From Synechocystis salina LEGE 00031 (GTDB taxonomy: Bacteria > Cyanobacteriota > Cyanobacteriia > Cyanobacteriales > Microcystaceae): 64,000 nucleotides of DNA. The notes under the pieces were generated by a model. The model saw only the letters and a list, made by a program, of their open reading frames with translations. It did not search any database and was not told where the DNA came from. Location: the NCBI RefSeq assembly GCF_015207985.1, contig NZ_JADEVV010000017.1, positions 1 through 64,000 on the forward strand. The letters are read 5' to 3'. The translations under genes and the position numbers were made by a program. Below, in pieces: positions 35,530 through 44,593 of this stretch. Every line of letters begins with the position of its first letter. Position 1 is the stretch's first letter.

Positions 35530-36822
35530 CTAAGATTCAGAGGGTTGGGGCGTTAGGTTACGGGCCGGGTCCCCCAGCAAAACCTTATCCATGGGGCCGG
35601 GATTCAAGTTCTCTGGCAATATCTGCCAATGCTCAGCGATTTGTTGCAACAGTCGGTCCTGCTCTACCCGCAAACGGTCAAAGTTGGGGCCATTATTGAT
35701 AATGGCAAACCAAACAGTGCCTCGCTCCTGGGTGGGAATGATGCCGGCAAGGGCACTGACCGTATTTAATGTACCGGTTTTTACCGTTAATCCCTGGGGC
35801 ATACTGCGCCATTCCAATGTTCCCTGGCGATCGCGCCCCATAACAGGAAAAATATCGTCAATGCCTAGGCCGTGGGGTTGGAGCTGCTCTGCTAAAACTT
35901 GGTACATCTTTGTCACTGCCCTGGGGGAAAGCCGATTGTCCACTCCGAGGCCAGAGCCGTTTTGCAACTGAATTTCCGCCGCTGGAATTGCCCCCAAACG
36001 GGAGGTAGTTTGGGCCACGATCGCCGCTCCCCCCATGGCCTGGGCCAACATCTCAGCCATGTCGTTATTGCTGTAGATGTTCATCTGTTTGAGCAGGGCC
36101 GCCAGGGGAAGGGATTGGTGCTCTAGTAATGGTTCTAGGTTGGGAGGTAAAACGGCCTGGGTCTGGATGGTGCCAGCAATTTTTACCTGGGGCCGGGGAG
36201 TATTCGAGGGCAGATCCCCAAAGGCTTTATTGACTATGGCCGACCATTGGCTTTCATCCACTGCCTGTTTGAATAAAGCTCCCGCTACGGCAGGGTCAGC
36301 TTCAAAGTTCATGGCGAAATTGCCCACCACTACCAAATCTCCAGTCACCTCTCGGATCCCTGCTCGGTTGAGGGCATTGCCAACGGCGATCGCCTCTTCC
36401 CAGACGAAGAGAGGATCATGGTCCCCGGCGATCAGTAAATTACCCTGTAAAACCCCAGCGGTAATGGGGCCATCGGCATAAAAACGGGTGGTAAAGCGAT
36501 GATCCGGTGGCCATGTGGCTAAAGCGGCGACGCTGGTGGCAATTTTGGTTAGAGAAGCGGCGGGAAAAGCATTATTGGCTTGGTTATAGCCCAAATAGGC
36601 CCACTCCGACTGCAACCAGATACCCTGGCGCTGGCGGTCATAACCCAAGGATTCCAGGCGATCGAGGTAATTATCAACAATTCTGTCGATGGCGGGGTCC
36701 GCTTGGGTTGGTACGGCAAAAACCTTTGCTTCTTGCCAGGCCACTTCCTGCCCAACTAATGGTTCCCCAGGGTTGCCCCAACTGAGTAGGGCTAATACCG
36801 TCGCCCCCAGGATTTTCACCAT
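35530..36822 (-). CDS. D-alanyl-D-alanine carboxypeptidase/endopeptidase (DacB, PBP4 type)
   Basis: A 430-residue class C penicillin-binding protein. A signal peptide (about 1-24) is followed by the active-site motifs SxxK in PAASLTKIA, SxN in NIYSNNDMAEM and KTG in VKTGTLNTV. The insertion between the first and second motif is typical of the DacB family, which trims and cuts peptidoglycan cross-links. AGGAGA stands before the ATG. The C-terminal tail is Pro-rich. The next gene on the strand is petC3, 59 bp upstream in transcription order. Confidence 0.9.
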   Translation of the reverse strand: MVKILGATVLALLSWGNPGEPLVGQEVAWQEAKVFAVPTQADPAIDRIVDNYLDRLESLGYDRQRQGIWLQSEWAYLGYNQANNAFPAASLTKIATSVAALATWPPDHRFTTRFYADGPITAGVLQGNLLIAGDHDPLFVWEEAIAVGNALNRAGIREVTGDLVVVGNFAMNFEADPAVAGALFKQAVDESQWSAIVNKAFGDLPSNTPRPQVKIAGTIQTQAVLPPNLEPLLEHQSLPLAALLKQMNIYSNNDMAEMLAQAMGGAAIVAQTTSRLGAIPAAEIQLQNGSGLGVDNRLSPRAVTKMYQVLAEQLQPHGLGIDDIFPVMGRDRQGTLEWRSMPQGLTVKTGTLNTVSALAGIIPTQERGTVWFAIINNGPNFDRLRVEQDRLLQQIAEHWQILPENLNPGPMDKVLLGDPARNLTPQPSES

Positions 36823-36881
36823 AATTAATTTTCTCCTCTCACCAATTGTCCAACCTAGCCTTTGAAAACCATGGCTAGACC

Positions 36882-37283
36882 CTAAGCTTTGACCAAAACG
36901 TTGTTGCCGCTCACCTGGGTAGCGTAGGTAGGCAGATTCCTGGTGGCGGGCCCCTTGAGCACCTTACCCGTAGCAGCAAATTCCGCCCCGTGGCAAGGGC
37001 AAACAAATTTACCGTTAGCTTTCTTCCATTCCACCTGACAACCATTGTGGGTGCAGGTGGGATTGACCGCACTGATCTGGCCGCCACTACCATTGGGCAC
37101 CACCGTCACCGGTCCCTTAGGAGTGTTCCCTTTTAATTCCCCCTTGGCCTTGAGATCCGCCATGGTACCGACATTGACCGTTTGTCCCTGGCCGTTACTG
37201 CTGTTACCGCCAAAGCAACCCGTGATGACGGCGATCGCCGTACTGAAGGCAGTGTAAGAAATTAGCTTGCGTCGCTTGACCAT
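36882..37283 (-). CDS. petC3: Rieske iron-sulfur protein PetC3
   Basis: A 133-residue Rieske protein of the PetC3 type. The N-terminus has a basic Tat-like or lipoprotein signal, KRRKLISYTAFSTAIAVITGC, in which ITGC is a possible lipobox. Cluster ligands are CTHNGC and CPCHG. It is shorter than the main cytochrome b6f subunits PetC1/PetC2 and lacks their long glycine linker. In PCC 6803 PetC3 (sll1182) resides in the cytoplasmic membrane, not in the b6f complex, with a low midpoint potential. It follows the HlyD-like adaptor gene (gap 87 bp). A role in secretion is not implied by sequence. Confidence 0.92.
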   Translation of the reverse strand: MVKRRKLISYTAFSTAIAVITGCFGGNSSNGQGQTVNVGTMADLKAKGELKGNTPKGPVTVVPNGSGGQISAVNPTCTHNGCQVEWKKANGKFVCPCHGAEFAATGKVLKGPATRNLPTYATQVSGNNVLVKA

Positions 37284-37370
37284 AGTGGCTAGAGAAAAAG
37301 AACTGCCATCAGTGTAGCCAAATTATTGGTACTGTGGCAGCGACCATGGGTGAGCACAAAGTTAGGAAAA

Positions 37371-39128
37371 TTAACGGACAGTTTCCAGGCTTTCAATTTT
37401 CTTGGTGAATAATTCGGTGAAGATACTCATCACCGTGCGTTTTTCCCTGACTTTAATGTTGGCCGTCACGGACATCCCCGATTGGAGGGGAATCTCTCGC
37501 CCTTGGCTAACCAATTCCTGGCTATCCAGTTTAATTCTGACGGGGAAACGATAATATTGATAAGTTTGATCTGGGGGCAGAGCATCGGAACCGACAGACT
37601 CCACCACCCCATCGACCCCCCCAAATTCGCTGTAGGGGAAGGAGTCAATGCGCACGTCGGCGGGCATACCAGTGCGAACGAAGCCAATGTCCTTGTTGGT
37701 GACGTCTACTTCGGCAATCAAACTATCGGCGGGGATAATTTTCAGCAGAGGTTCGGTTTGGTTGGGGGGGGTAACGTAACCAGGGGTTGCTTTGAGATCG
37801 AAAACTATCCCATCCACCGGGGAGGTAATTTCCTGATAGCCCAGGTTGACCTTGTTCCTTTCAATCTGCCCGTTTAACTCGGTGAGCCGTTTGTCGTTAT
37901 CAACAATAATTTTGGTGATCTGGGTATTAATTTCCGCCAGCCGCTTATCATTATCCGCCAGGCGATCGTAAATATCCTTGTCAGTGACGGCACTGGTGTT
38001 GGCTAGGCGGGCTTGGGCCTGGGAAATTAAGGACTGGAGGCGCAATTGCTCCGTTTCCAGCCGCTGAATTTCCGCTTGGCGGGACTCAATTTGTTGTTTT
38101 TGGCGGTCCACTTCCACCACGGTGTTAACCTTTTGCTCGATTAACTGTTGGGTTCTGTCGTTGAGGGACTGTTGTTGTTTTTCCACCTGTAACCGTGCCA
38201 GGGCTCCCTCTTCCAGCAAAGGAGTCATGCTGTCCACAATGCCCGCCTCAATGGCCAGGCTTTTCTCGGCTTCTGCGAGGGCCGCTTCGTTGCGCCCCAA
38301 TAAACCAGCTAGGATTTTTTGGTCTTCCCGCAATTGGCTTCTTTCTGCCCTCAACTGCAAACCGGCTTGTTCCAACTGTTTCTGAATTTGGCGAATTTCT
38401 AACTCGGCGGCGGTCATGCGACTGCCCAGTTCAAAGCGGGCCATTTCCAGACGGGAAAGCTGTTCAGAAGTGAGTTTTCCTTCCCCACTGGCGGTTCTTA
38501 GCCCCAATTGTTGGCGATAAAGTTCATTTTCATTAATCAATTCCGCCCGATTATTAGCTAGGGCCACAACTTCCCAGGGTAGGTTAAGTTGGGTGACGGC
38601 CCTCTGGAGGGCACTGCCTTCCAAGCCGTTTTGCAGGAGGGTACGGTAGAAAGCGTTTTCCTGGAGGATTTTGGCACGCACATTTTGGGCGGCGGTCAAT
38701 TCTGCCTGGGTACTGCTGGAATCCATAATCACCAGCACTTCACCTTTTTTGACCTTGCGGTTATTTTCCACCAACACTTCTTTCACCACCCCGTTCAGTG
38801 GTGCATTGATATCTTTCACCTTATCAATAGGTTTTAATTGCCCCGTGGCGGGCACCACCTGTTCAATGGTGGCAATGGAAGCCCAGGTCACAGCCACAAC
38901 AGTCACTCCCATAATGGCAATGGCAATGCCTCGGGCCCACATGGGGGACTGACGCATGACGATGGCCTGTTCCGGTTGGAATAGGGATGAGTTGGACGTA
39001 AGGGCGACGGGGGTTTTGGCGGCCTTCTCCTGTTCTTTCTCCTTGACGTCGGCCAAGGTGCCTGCATCCATGGTTTTGGGGCTGTGGCCGTTCCGTTGGG
39101 GGACGTTTTTTTGGATAGGGCTATTCAT
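37371..39128 (-). CDS. Type I secretion membrane-fusion protein, HlyD family
   Basis: A 585-residue adaptor with a cytoplasmic N-terminus of about 60 residues, a single membrane helix (about 70-92), a lipoyl half (TGQLKPIDKVKDINAPLNGVVKEVLVE), a very long coiled coil (about 140-400) and the second lipoyl half (EITSPVDGIVFDL) with a beta-barrel. It bridges an ABC exporter with TolC. ATG 39128 is preferred over TTG 39149. The exporter gene lies just upstream on the same strand, so the two form an operon. In PCC 6803 the homologue sll1181 acts with sll1180 and the TolC protein slr1270 in export of surface and S-layer proteins. Confidence 0.9.
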   Translation of the reverse strand: MNSPIQKNVPQRNGHSPKTMDAGTLADVKEKEQEKAAKTPVALTSNSSLFQPEQAIVMRQSPMWARGIAIAIMGVTVVAVTWASIATIEQVVPATGQLKPIDKVKDINAPLNGVVKEVLVENNRKVKKGEVLVIMDSSSTQAELTAAQNVRAKILQENAFYRTLLQNGLEGSALQRAVTQLNLPWEVVALANNRAELINENELYRQQLGLRTASGEGKLTSEQLSRLEMARFELGSRMTAAELEIRQIQKQLEQAGLQLRAERSQLREDQKILAGLLGRNEAALAEAEKSLAIEAGIVDSMTPLLEEGALARLQVEKQQQSLNDRTQQLIEQKVNTVVEVDRQKQQIESRQAEIQRLETEQLRLQSLISQAQARLANTSAVTDKDIYDRLADNDKRLAEINTQITKIIVDNDKRLTELNGQIERNKVNLGYQEITSPVDGIVFDLKATPGYVTPPNQTEPLLKIIPADSLIAEVDVTNKDIGFVRTGMPADVRIDSFPYSEFGGVDGVVESVGSDALPPDQTYQYYRFPVRIKLDSQELVSQGREIPLQSGMSVTANIKVREKRTVMSIFTELFTKKIESLETVR

Positions 39129-39277
39129 AGTTCTAGAGGCGATCGCCAAAGATGATGGACAAAGAAGTGATTAGGCGAGGAAATTATTTACGCTAATTGT
39201 ATAGACAAAGTTTTAAAACCGATGGGGACAGGCCGTCTGGCTAGTTAATAAAAATTCATACGGTTTAGACCAGGGAA

Positions 39278-41044
39278 TTAAACATCGTCACTGCCGGCTC
39301 CCTGCTGTTGGTAGAGGTAATAGTAACGTCCCTTGAGGGCCATTAATTCTTCATGGCTACCTTGTTCCACAACGGAACCTTGGTCCATCATAACGATTAC
39401 ATCGGCACTCCGGACGGAACTAAGGCGGTGGGTAATGAAGAAAACCGTGTGTTCCCTAAAAGCATCACCCAAGTTAATGCAAACCTGTTGTTCGGTGATG
39501 TAGTCCAGGGCACTGGTGGCTTCGTCCAACACCAAAATACGAGGGCGTTGTAATACCGATCTGGCGATGGCAATCCGTTGCCTTTGTCCCCCGGACAGGG
39601 TAGCGCCCCGTTCCCCCACCCTGGTGTTATAGCCGTTGGGTAAGGTCATGATGAACTCGTGGGCAGAGGCCACTTTGGCGGCGGCAATAATTTGTTCTGT
39701 GCTGGCATCGGGGTTGGTGAGGGCAATATTCTCCTGCACCGTACCCTCAAAGAGCAAGGTTTCCTGGGGCACTACCCCCACCTGGCGACGGAGGGAATAG
39801 AGTTCTACTTTGCCAATATCAAGGCCATCCACCAAAATCCTCCCCCCTTCCGGTTCGTACAGTCGGGAGAGCAGTTTGGTCAGGGTACTTTTGCCAGCAC
39901 CACTCTGCCCCACTAGGGCCACAAAGGTTCCAGGGGCGAAGGAAAGATTGATATTACTCAATTGCAGGGGTCCCTGTTTTTTAAACCGGAAACTGACGTT
40001 TTCAAACTTCACTTCGCCGGCAATTTCTGGCATGGGGATGTTTTGGCGATCGCGCTCCGATTCTTGGGGCGTATCAACAATGTCCGCCAACCGTTCCAAG
40101 GACAGGGCAGTTTCCTGGAAGTTTTGCCACAGTTGGGTCAAACGCAGAATGGGGGAGGTCACGTAGCCGGCAATGATCCGAAAAGCAATTAATTGACCCA
40201 GGGTTAAATCCCCGTCCAGCACTAGGGATGCCCCCACCCAGAGCACCAATAAACCGGATAGCTGGTTAAGAAAATGACTGGAGGAGCTGGCTAAGGTGGA
40301 GGTAATAACGGTGTTGAAGCCGGCCCCCACGTAACGGGAATATTTGTCCTGCCATTGCCAGCGGGAACGCAACTCAATGTTTTGAGCTTTAACGGTCTGA
40401 ATACCGGACATCACCTCCACCAGATAGGACTGGGTTTGGGCATTTCTTTCTGCCTTGAGCCGCAATTGCCTCCGGATCAGGGGAGAAAATACCAGGGTCA
40501 AAACAACAAAAATAGGCACAATACCCAGGGCTACCGCCGTCAGCAGGGGGCTATAGATAATCATGACGACGATATAGACCACAGAAAACACTGAGTCCAG
40601 TACCACCGTCAGGGCAGTGCCGGTTAAAAATTGGCGGATATTTTCCAGTTCGTTGACCCTGGTGGAAATTTCCCCCACTGGGCGGTTCTCAAAGTAACGC
40701 AGGGGTAAGCGCAATAGGTGGTCAATGATTTCCGACCCCAAACTCATATCGATGCGATTGGTGGTGTCTACAAACAAATAGGTTCGTAGGGTGCTCAAAA
40801 GCGCCTCAAAAATGGCGATCGACACCAACGCAATACCCAACACCTGCAGAGTATCTTTGCTGTTTTGCACAATCACTTTGTCGATGATGATTTGGATCAT
40901 CAAGGGATTGGCCAGGCCAAATAGTTGGACAAAAAAGGAGGCCACAAACACCAACAGGAGAATATGGCGATATTTCACCAACGCTGGCCAAAACCAACTC
41001 AGGCCAAATCTCTGTTGCGGGGTGTCTTTGGAAGGATGCATCAT
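39278..41044 (-). CDS. HlyB-like ABC exporter, membrane plus ATPase half (3' part of split gene)
   Basis: The 588-residue half-transporter has six membrane helices (about 20-290, starting RFGLSWFWPALVKYR) and a complete ATPase: Walker A GQSGAGKST, signature LSGGQRQRIAIARS, Walker B RILVLDEATSAL, H-loop FITHRLSS. The start is given as ATG 41044, because GGGGAGGT stands 4-5 nt upstream; the frame is open to TTG 41089. The preceding 42272-41074 frame encodes the missing N-terminal CNBD and peptidase-like part, out of frame by one base. In PCC 6803 the homologue sll1180 is, as I recall, one protein of about 1010 residues. The half could still function alone. Confidence 0.85.
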   Translation of the reverse strand: MMHPSKDTPQQRFGLSWFWPALVKYRHILLLVFVASFFVQLFGLANPLMIQIIIDKVIVQNSKDTLQVLGIALVSIAIFEALLSTLRTYLFVDTTNRIDMSLGSEIIDHLLRLPLRYFENRPVGEISTRVNELENIRQFLTGTALTVVLDSVFSVVYIVVMIIYSPLLTAVALGIVPIFVVLTLVFSPLIRRQLRLKAERNAQTQSYLVEVMSGIQTVKAQNIELRSRWQWQDKYSRYVGAGFNTVITSTLASSSSHFLNQLSGLLVLWVGASLVLDGDLTLGQLIAFRIIAGYVTSPILRLTQLWQNFQETALSLERLADIVDTPQESERDRQNIPMPEIAGEVKFENVSFRFKKQGPLQLSNINLSFAPGTFVALVGQSGAGKSTLTKLLSRLYEPEGGRILVDGLDIGKVELYSLRRQVGVVPQETLLFEGTVQENIALTNPDASTEQIIAAAKVASAHEFIMTLPNGYNTRVGERGATLSGGQRQRIAIARSVLQRPRILVLDEATSALDYITEQQVCINLGDAFREHTVFFITHRLSSVRSADVIVMMDQGSVVEQGSHEELMALKGRYYYLYQQQGAGSDDV

Positions 41045-42272
41045 CAGCACCTCCCCTTGTCCCTCTTCTCCCCAGCTCCGGCACGGCAATTTTCACTTCC
41101 CGATCGCCAACTTCGTACACTAAGGCGAGGCTATCCTGCCAACGGATCAGAAAAGGAACCTGCATTTGCCCAAAAACACCGGTGGGAATCCGCACCAACT
41201 GACTAGTCAAGCCCATCAATTCAATAATTGCCCCACAAATAGGTAAGGAAAGGGCCTCACTGCGCTTAATTTCTTCGGTGACAATCCGTTGGATAATATC
41301 CCGGCGGAAAGGCATACCGAAATATTGACTAATCATCTGGAAGCAGGCTACCCCGGCATCGGTGGGATTCTGCCCCCGCACAATGGGATAGTTTTTGCGC
41401 CCAGATTTGACCACGGTGGGCTCTGGTAATGGCTCCCCCAACTGGTTAGGATCGGCATAGGGAATGTCATCCCAGGGGGAATCCTCCGGGGCCAGGGGGG
41501 TCACTGTCGCTAGGGGCACTTCTCCATGGCCGTTGCCACCACCATTGTGTTTCTGTCCAGAACCCCCAGGGTAAAACCGGGGCAAGGGAGGGATACCAAT
41601 TAGACGTACGGGTGTTTGAGCCTTGAGCACAAGGGGAGAATCTGAGGCCGGCAGGGCACTACCCCGGGGACATTGTTCCAACTCCCCACTACTCACCAAC
41701 CAGAGCTTCTCCGGATCGGGCAAGTTGCTGGGCAGATTATGGCTGCCTGGTTCCAACTGATGCACCTGGCTGTGGGGCAACATTTCTAGGGTCAGCTGGC
41801 GCAAATCCACATTGCCTTGGGCGGTGCGCTGCAGTTGTTCTCCCAATAAATCGAACAGTTCCACCCGACCGCACTGGTGGCGATAAACCCTGGCCAGTTC
41901 TGGATATTTATCCACCAAAGCCAAAAATTCGTCCCTAGTTAGGCTGGCACAAATAGTTTCCGTTGAGGCGATCGCCGTTTCACAGGGGACATTTCTGATG
42001 GCATTGTTATCGCCGATCACTGCCCCATTCTGGAGCAAAGCCATGGTGGCAGGGTAACCAGTGCCGGGGTCATAACCCAGCAACCTTGCTTGGCCACTGA
42101 CTAAAAAATAGACATTATTGGCCAACTTTCCCCGGGCCAGGATTATCTGTCCCATGCGAAACCTTAACGGCCTCAATTTTGCCGCTATCTCGGCGATCGC
42201 CGGAGCAGGGAGTTGAGCAAAGGGTTCAATTTCCTGCAAAAAGGATTGATAATCGGCAATGGTCAGACTCAT
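40806..42272 (-). CDS. HlyB-like exporter N-terminal part, CNBD plus degenerate C39 (5' part of split gene)
   Basis: Residues 1-about 400 are homologous: a cyclic-nucleotide-binding-like domain (about 15-140, FRMGQIILARGKLANNVYFLVSG), a linker with HNGGGNGHG, and a C39-like peptidase domain (about 285-400, PIVRGQNPTDAGVACFQMISQYFG). The catalytic Cys position of DCG is Ala (DAG), so it is probably a non-cleaving C39-like domain as in haemolysin exporters. After about 41070 the frame leaves the homology and reads 89 unrelated residues to 40806. ATG 42272 is preferred. With one G removed from the run at 41070-41073 it would fuse to the ABC half, giving about 997 residues. Confidence 0.75.
   Translation of the reverse strand: MSLTIADYQSFLQEIEPFAQLPAPAIAEIAAKLRPLRFRMGQIILARGKLANNVYFLVSGQARLLGYDPGTGYPATMALLQNGAVIGDNNAIRNVPCETAIASTETICASLTRDEFLALVDKYPELARVYRHQCGRVELFDLLGEQLQRTAQGNVDLRQLTLEMLPHSQVHQLEPGSHNLPSNLPDPEKLWLVSSGELEQCPRGSALPASDSPLVLKAQTPVRLIGIPPLPRFYPGGSGQKHNGGGNGHGEVPLATVTPLAPEDSPWDDIPYADPNQLGEPLPEPTVVKSGRKNYPIVRGQNPTDAGVACFQMISQYFGMPFRRDIIQRIVTEEIKRSEALSLPICGAIIELMGLTSQLVRIPTGVFGQMQVPFLIRWQDSLALVYEVGDREVKIAVPELGRRGTRGGADDASFQRHPATEIWPELVLASVGEISPYSPVGVCGLLFCPTIWPGQSLDDPNHHRQSDCAKQQRYSAGVGYCVGVDRHF
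41070..41073 (-). other. Frameshift site in the HlyB-like exporter
   Basis: The minus strand reads GAG CTG GGG AGA here. Removal of one G from the GGGG run gives PELGEEGQGEVLMMHPSKD, joining the two homologous halves in one frame. It may be a real mutation, a sequencing error, or phase variation at a short homopolymer. Confidence 0.7.
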
Positions 42273-42626
42273 AGCAACAAATAAAAGGACGGAGAAATTT
42301 GGTTTGGCAAATAGCTGAGCGACAATTGGCGACGGCTTTAGATATATTGAAACATCTTCACCTTTCAACCAAGGCTTGGGCCGACGAAAAGCCAGGCAGT
42401 GCCCCTAGAGGCCTCCACTTCCCCCAGACATTACAACAGATCGGACTTTTTTCACCAGACCGAGTTCCTAGTTTACCCCCAAGAAAGTTTGGCAAAAACG
42501 CTGTCCTCCAACCGAAAAATTATTCCAAGTTAGGAAATTAGCCCCATTGATTGATCCTGTTCGCCTTCCAGGGGGCAATAAATATCGTACAATGAAGGGT
42601 CTGAAATTTTTTGTTCCTTGCCCAGC
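42273..42626. promoter_or_regulatory. Divergent promoter region of exporter gene and rpoC1
   Basis: This 354-bp gap separates the minus-strand exporter from rpoC1. A possible rpoC1 -10 is TACAAT at 42588-42593, 34 bp before the ATG, with no well-spaced -35. An 80-codon frame in it (42299-42541) has no family resemblance and is not called as a gene. Nothing else is recognised. Confidence 0.35.
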
Positions 42627-44507
42627 ATGAAAGCCCAATCAGAACCTCGGTTTGATTACGTCAAAATTGCGATCGCCTCCCCCGAAAGGATCCGCCAGTG
42701 GGGAGAACGCACCCTACCGAACGGCACCGTAGTGGGGGAAGTGACCAAACCCGAAACCATTAACTACCGGACCTTAAAGCCGGAAATGGACGGTCTGTTC
42801 TGTGAAAAAATCTTCGGCCCTTCCAAGGATTGGGAATGCTGGTGCGGCAAATACAAACGGGTACGGCACCGGGGCATTGTCTGTGAACGCTGTGGCGTAG
42901 AAGTAACGGAATCCCGCGTCCGGCGTCACCGCATGGGCTATATCAAATTGGCCGCCCCCGTCACCCACGTGTGGTACCTCAAAGGCATTCCTAGCTACCT
43001 CAGCATCCTTTTGGACATGGCCCTGCGGGATGTGGAGCAGATCGTCTACTTTAACGCCTACGTGGTACTTGACCCCGGCAACGCCAGCAATTTGCAGTAT
43101 AAACAACTGTTGACGGAAGACCAGTGGGTGGAAATCGAAGACCAAATTTATGCCGAAGACTCGGAACTAGAAGGCATCGAAGTGGGCATTGGTGCCGAAG
43201 CAGTGCAACGGCTATTGGCGGAATTGCAACTGGAGGAAGTGGCGGAAAAGCTACGGGAAGAAATTCTGGCCAGTAAAGGGCAAAAGCGGGCCAAGCTCAT
43301 TAAACGTCTGCGGGTAATTGATAATTTCATCGCTACCCACTCCCAAGCGGAATGGATGACCCTGGATGTGATTCCTGTTATTCCACCGGATCTCCGCCCT
43401 ATGGTGCAGTTAGATGGGGGGCGGTTTGCCACCTCTGACCTAAACGATCTTTATCGGCGGGTAATCAACCGTAATAACCGTCTGGCCCGTTTGCAGGAAA
43501 TCCTCGCCCCGGAAATTATTGTCCGTAACGAAAAACGGATGCTCCAGGAAGCGGTGGATGCCCTCATTGATAACGGCCGCCGGGGTCGCACGGTGGTAGG
43601 GGCCAACAATCGAGCCCTTAAATCCCTCTCCGACATCATTGAAGGTAAGCAGGGTCGTTTCCGTCAGAACCTCTTGGGTAAACGGGTCGACTACTCCGGT
43701 CGTTCCGTCATTGTGGTGGGGCCCAACCTCAAAATTTATCAATGTGGGCTGCCCCGGGAAATGGCGATCGAGCTCTTCCAGCCCTTTGTGATTCACCGCT
43801 TGATCAAACTGGGCATTGTCAACAATATCAAAGCAGCCAAGAAGTTAATTCTCAAGGGAGACCCCCAAATCTGGAGCGTGCTGGAAGAAGTGATTACCGG
43901 CCACCCTGTCATGCTCAACCGGGCCCCCACCCTACACCGTTTGGGTATTCAGGCCTTTGAACCAATTTTGGTGGAGGGACGGGCAATCCAACTCCATCCC
44001 CTAGTGTGTCCCGCTTTTAACGCTGACTTCGACGGTGACCAAATGGCGGTACACGTGCCCCTGTCTCTGGAAGCCCAGTGTGAAGCCCGGCTATTAATGC
44101 TAGCCTGCCACAACGTTCTTTCCCCTGCCACCGGGAAGCCCATTGTGGCGCCCTCCCAAGATATGGTACTGGGCTGTTATTACCTCACAGCGGAAAATCC
44201 CAACGCCCAGAAGGGAGCCGGACGTTACTTTGCCGGTATTGAAGACGCTCTGCGGGCCTACGACCATGGCCAGGTGGACCTCCACGCCCAAATTTGGATT
44301 CGTCACCTGGATGAGGAGGTAGTGACGGAAAAACCAGATACGGAAGTTCTCAAAACCGAGGAATTGGGAGATGGCACGGTAATGAAATATTATCGGGAAC
44401 GGAAGGTGCGGGAAGCAGCGGACGGGGAAATCATCACCCAGTACATTCAAACGACTCCAGGGCGAATCATCTACAACAAAACGATCGCCGAAGCGTTGGT
44501 CTTTTAA
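42627..44507 (+). CDS. rpoC1: RNA polymerase gamma subunit (RpoC1)
   Basis: A 626-residue subunit. In cyanobacteria the beta-prime subunit is split into gamma (RpoC1, N-terminal) and beta-prime (RpoC2). The zinc-binding cysteines CWCGKYKR and CERCGVEV, the clamp region and the catalytic loop [12 protein letters not shown] with its three aspartates are all present. ATG 42627 ([14 protein letters not shown]) is used; an upstream start at 42618 is not conserved. rpoB precedes it in many cyanobacteria but not here, and rpoC2 does not follow; the gene stands alone with a good terminator behind it. Matches slr1265. Confidence 0.96.
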   Translation: MKAQSEPRFDYVKIAIASPERIRQWGERTLPNGTVVGEVTKPETINYRTLKPEMDGLFCEKIFGPSKDWECWCGKYKRVRHRGIVCERCGVEVTESRVRRHRMGYIKLAAPVTHVWYLKGIPSYLSILLDMALRDVEQIVYFNAYVVLDPGNASNLQYKQLLTEDQWVEIEDQIYAEDSELEGIEVGIGAEAVQRLLAELQLEEVAEKLREEILASKGQKRAKLIKRLRVIDNFIATHSQAEWMTLDVIPVIPPDLRPMVQLDGGRFATSDLNDLYRRVINRNNRLARLQEILAPEIIVRNEKRMLQEAVDALIDNGRRGRTVVGANNRALKSLSDIIEGKQGRFRQNLLGKRVDYSGRSVIVVGPNLKIYQCGLPREMAIELFQPFVIHRLIKLGIVNNIKAAKKLILKGDPQIWSVLEEVITGHPVMLNRAPTLHRLGIQAFEPILVEGRAIQLHPLVCPAFNADFDGDQMAVHVPLSLEAQCEARLLMLACHNVLSPATGKPIVAPSQDMVLGCYYLTAENPNAQKGAGRYFAGIEDALRAYDHGQVDLHAQIWIRHLDEEVVTEKPDTEVLKTEELGDGTVMKYYRERKVREAADGEIITQYIQTTPGRIIYNKTIAEALVF

Positions 44508-44536
44508 AGTTGGCCAAAGCCATTAGTTAGTTTATC

Positions 44537-44573
44537 CAGCCGTTTAACTTTTCGGAGTTACGGCTGTTTTTTT
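44537..44573 (+). terminator. Terminator after rpoC1
   Basis: CAGCCGT (44537-44543) pairs with ACGGCTG (44560-44566), extended by TAACT/AGTT with a small bulge, and is followed directly by seven T. The carbamoyltransferase gene on the other strand ends 20 bp downstream. Confidence 0.8.
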
Positions 44574-44593
44574 GCAATGGCAAGGCTCAAGGA

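Noticed and set aside
42299-42541. 80-codon frame upstream of rpoC1
   Set aside because: No family-like sequence, no ribosome site, and it lies over the exporter's 5' region; more likely chance.
43148-44143. Several 60-120 codon frames on the minus strand inside rpoC1
   Set aside because: They are mirror frames of a highly conserved, GC-rich gene and have no own start signals.
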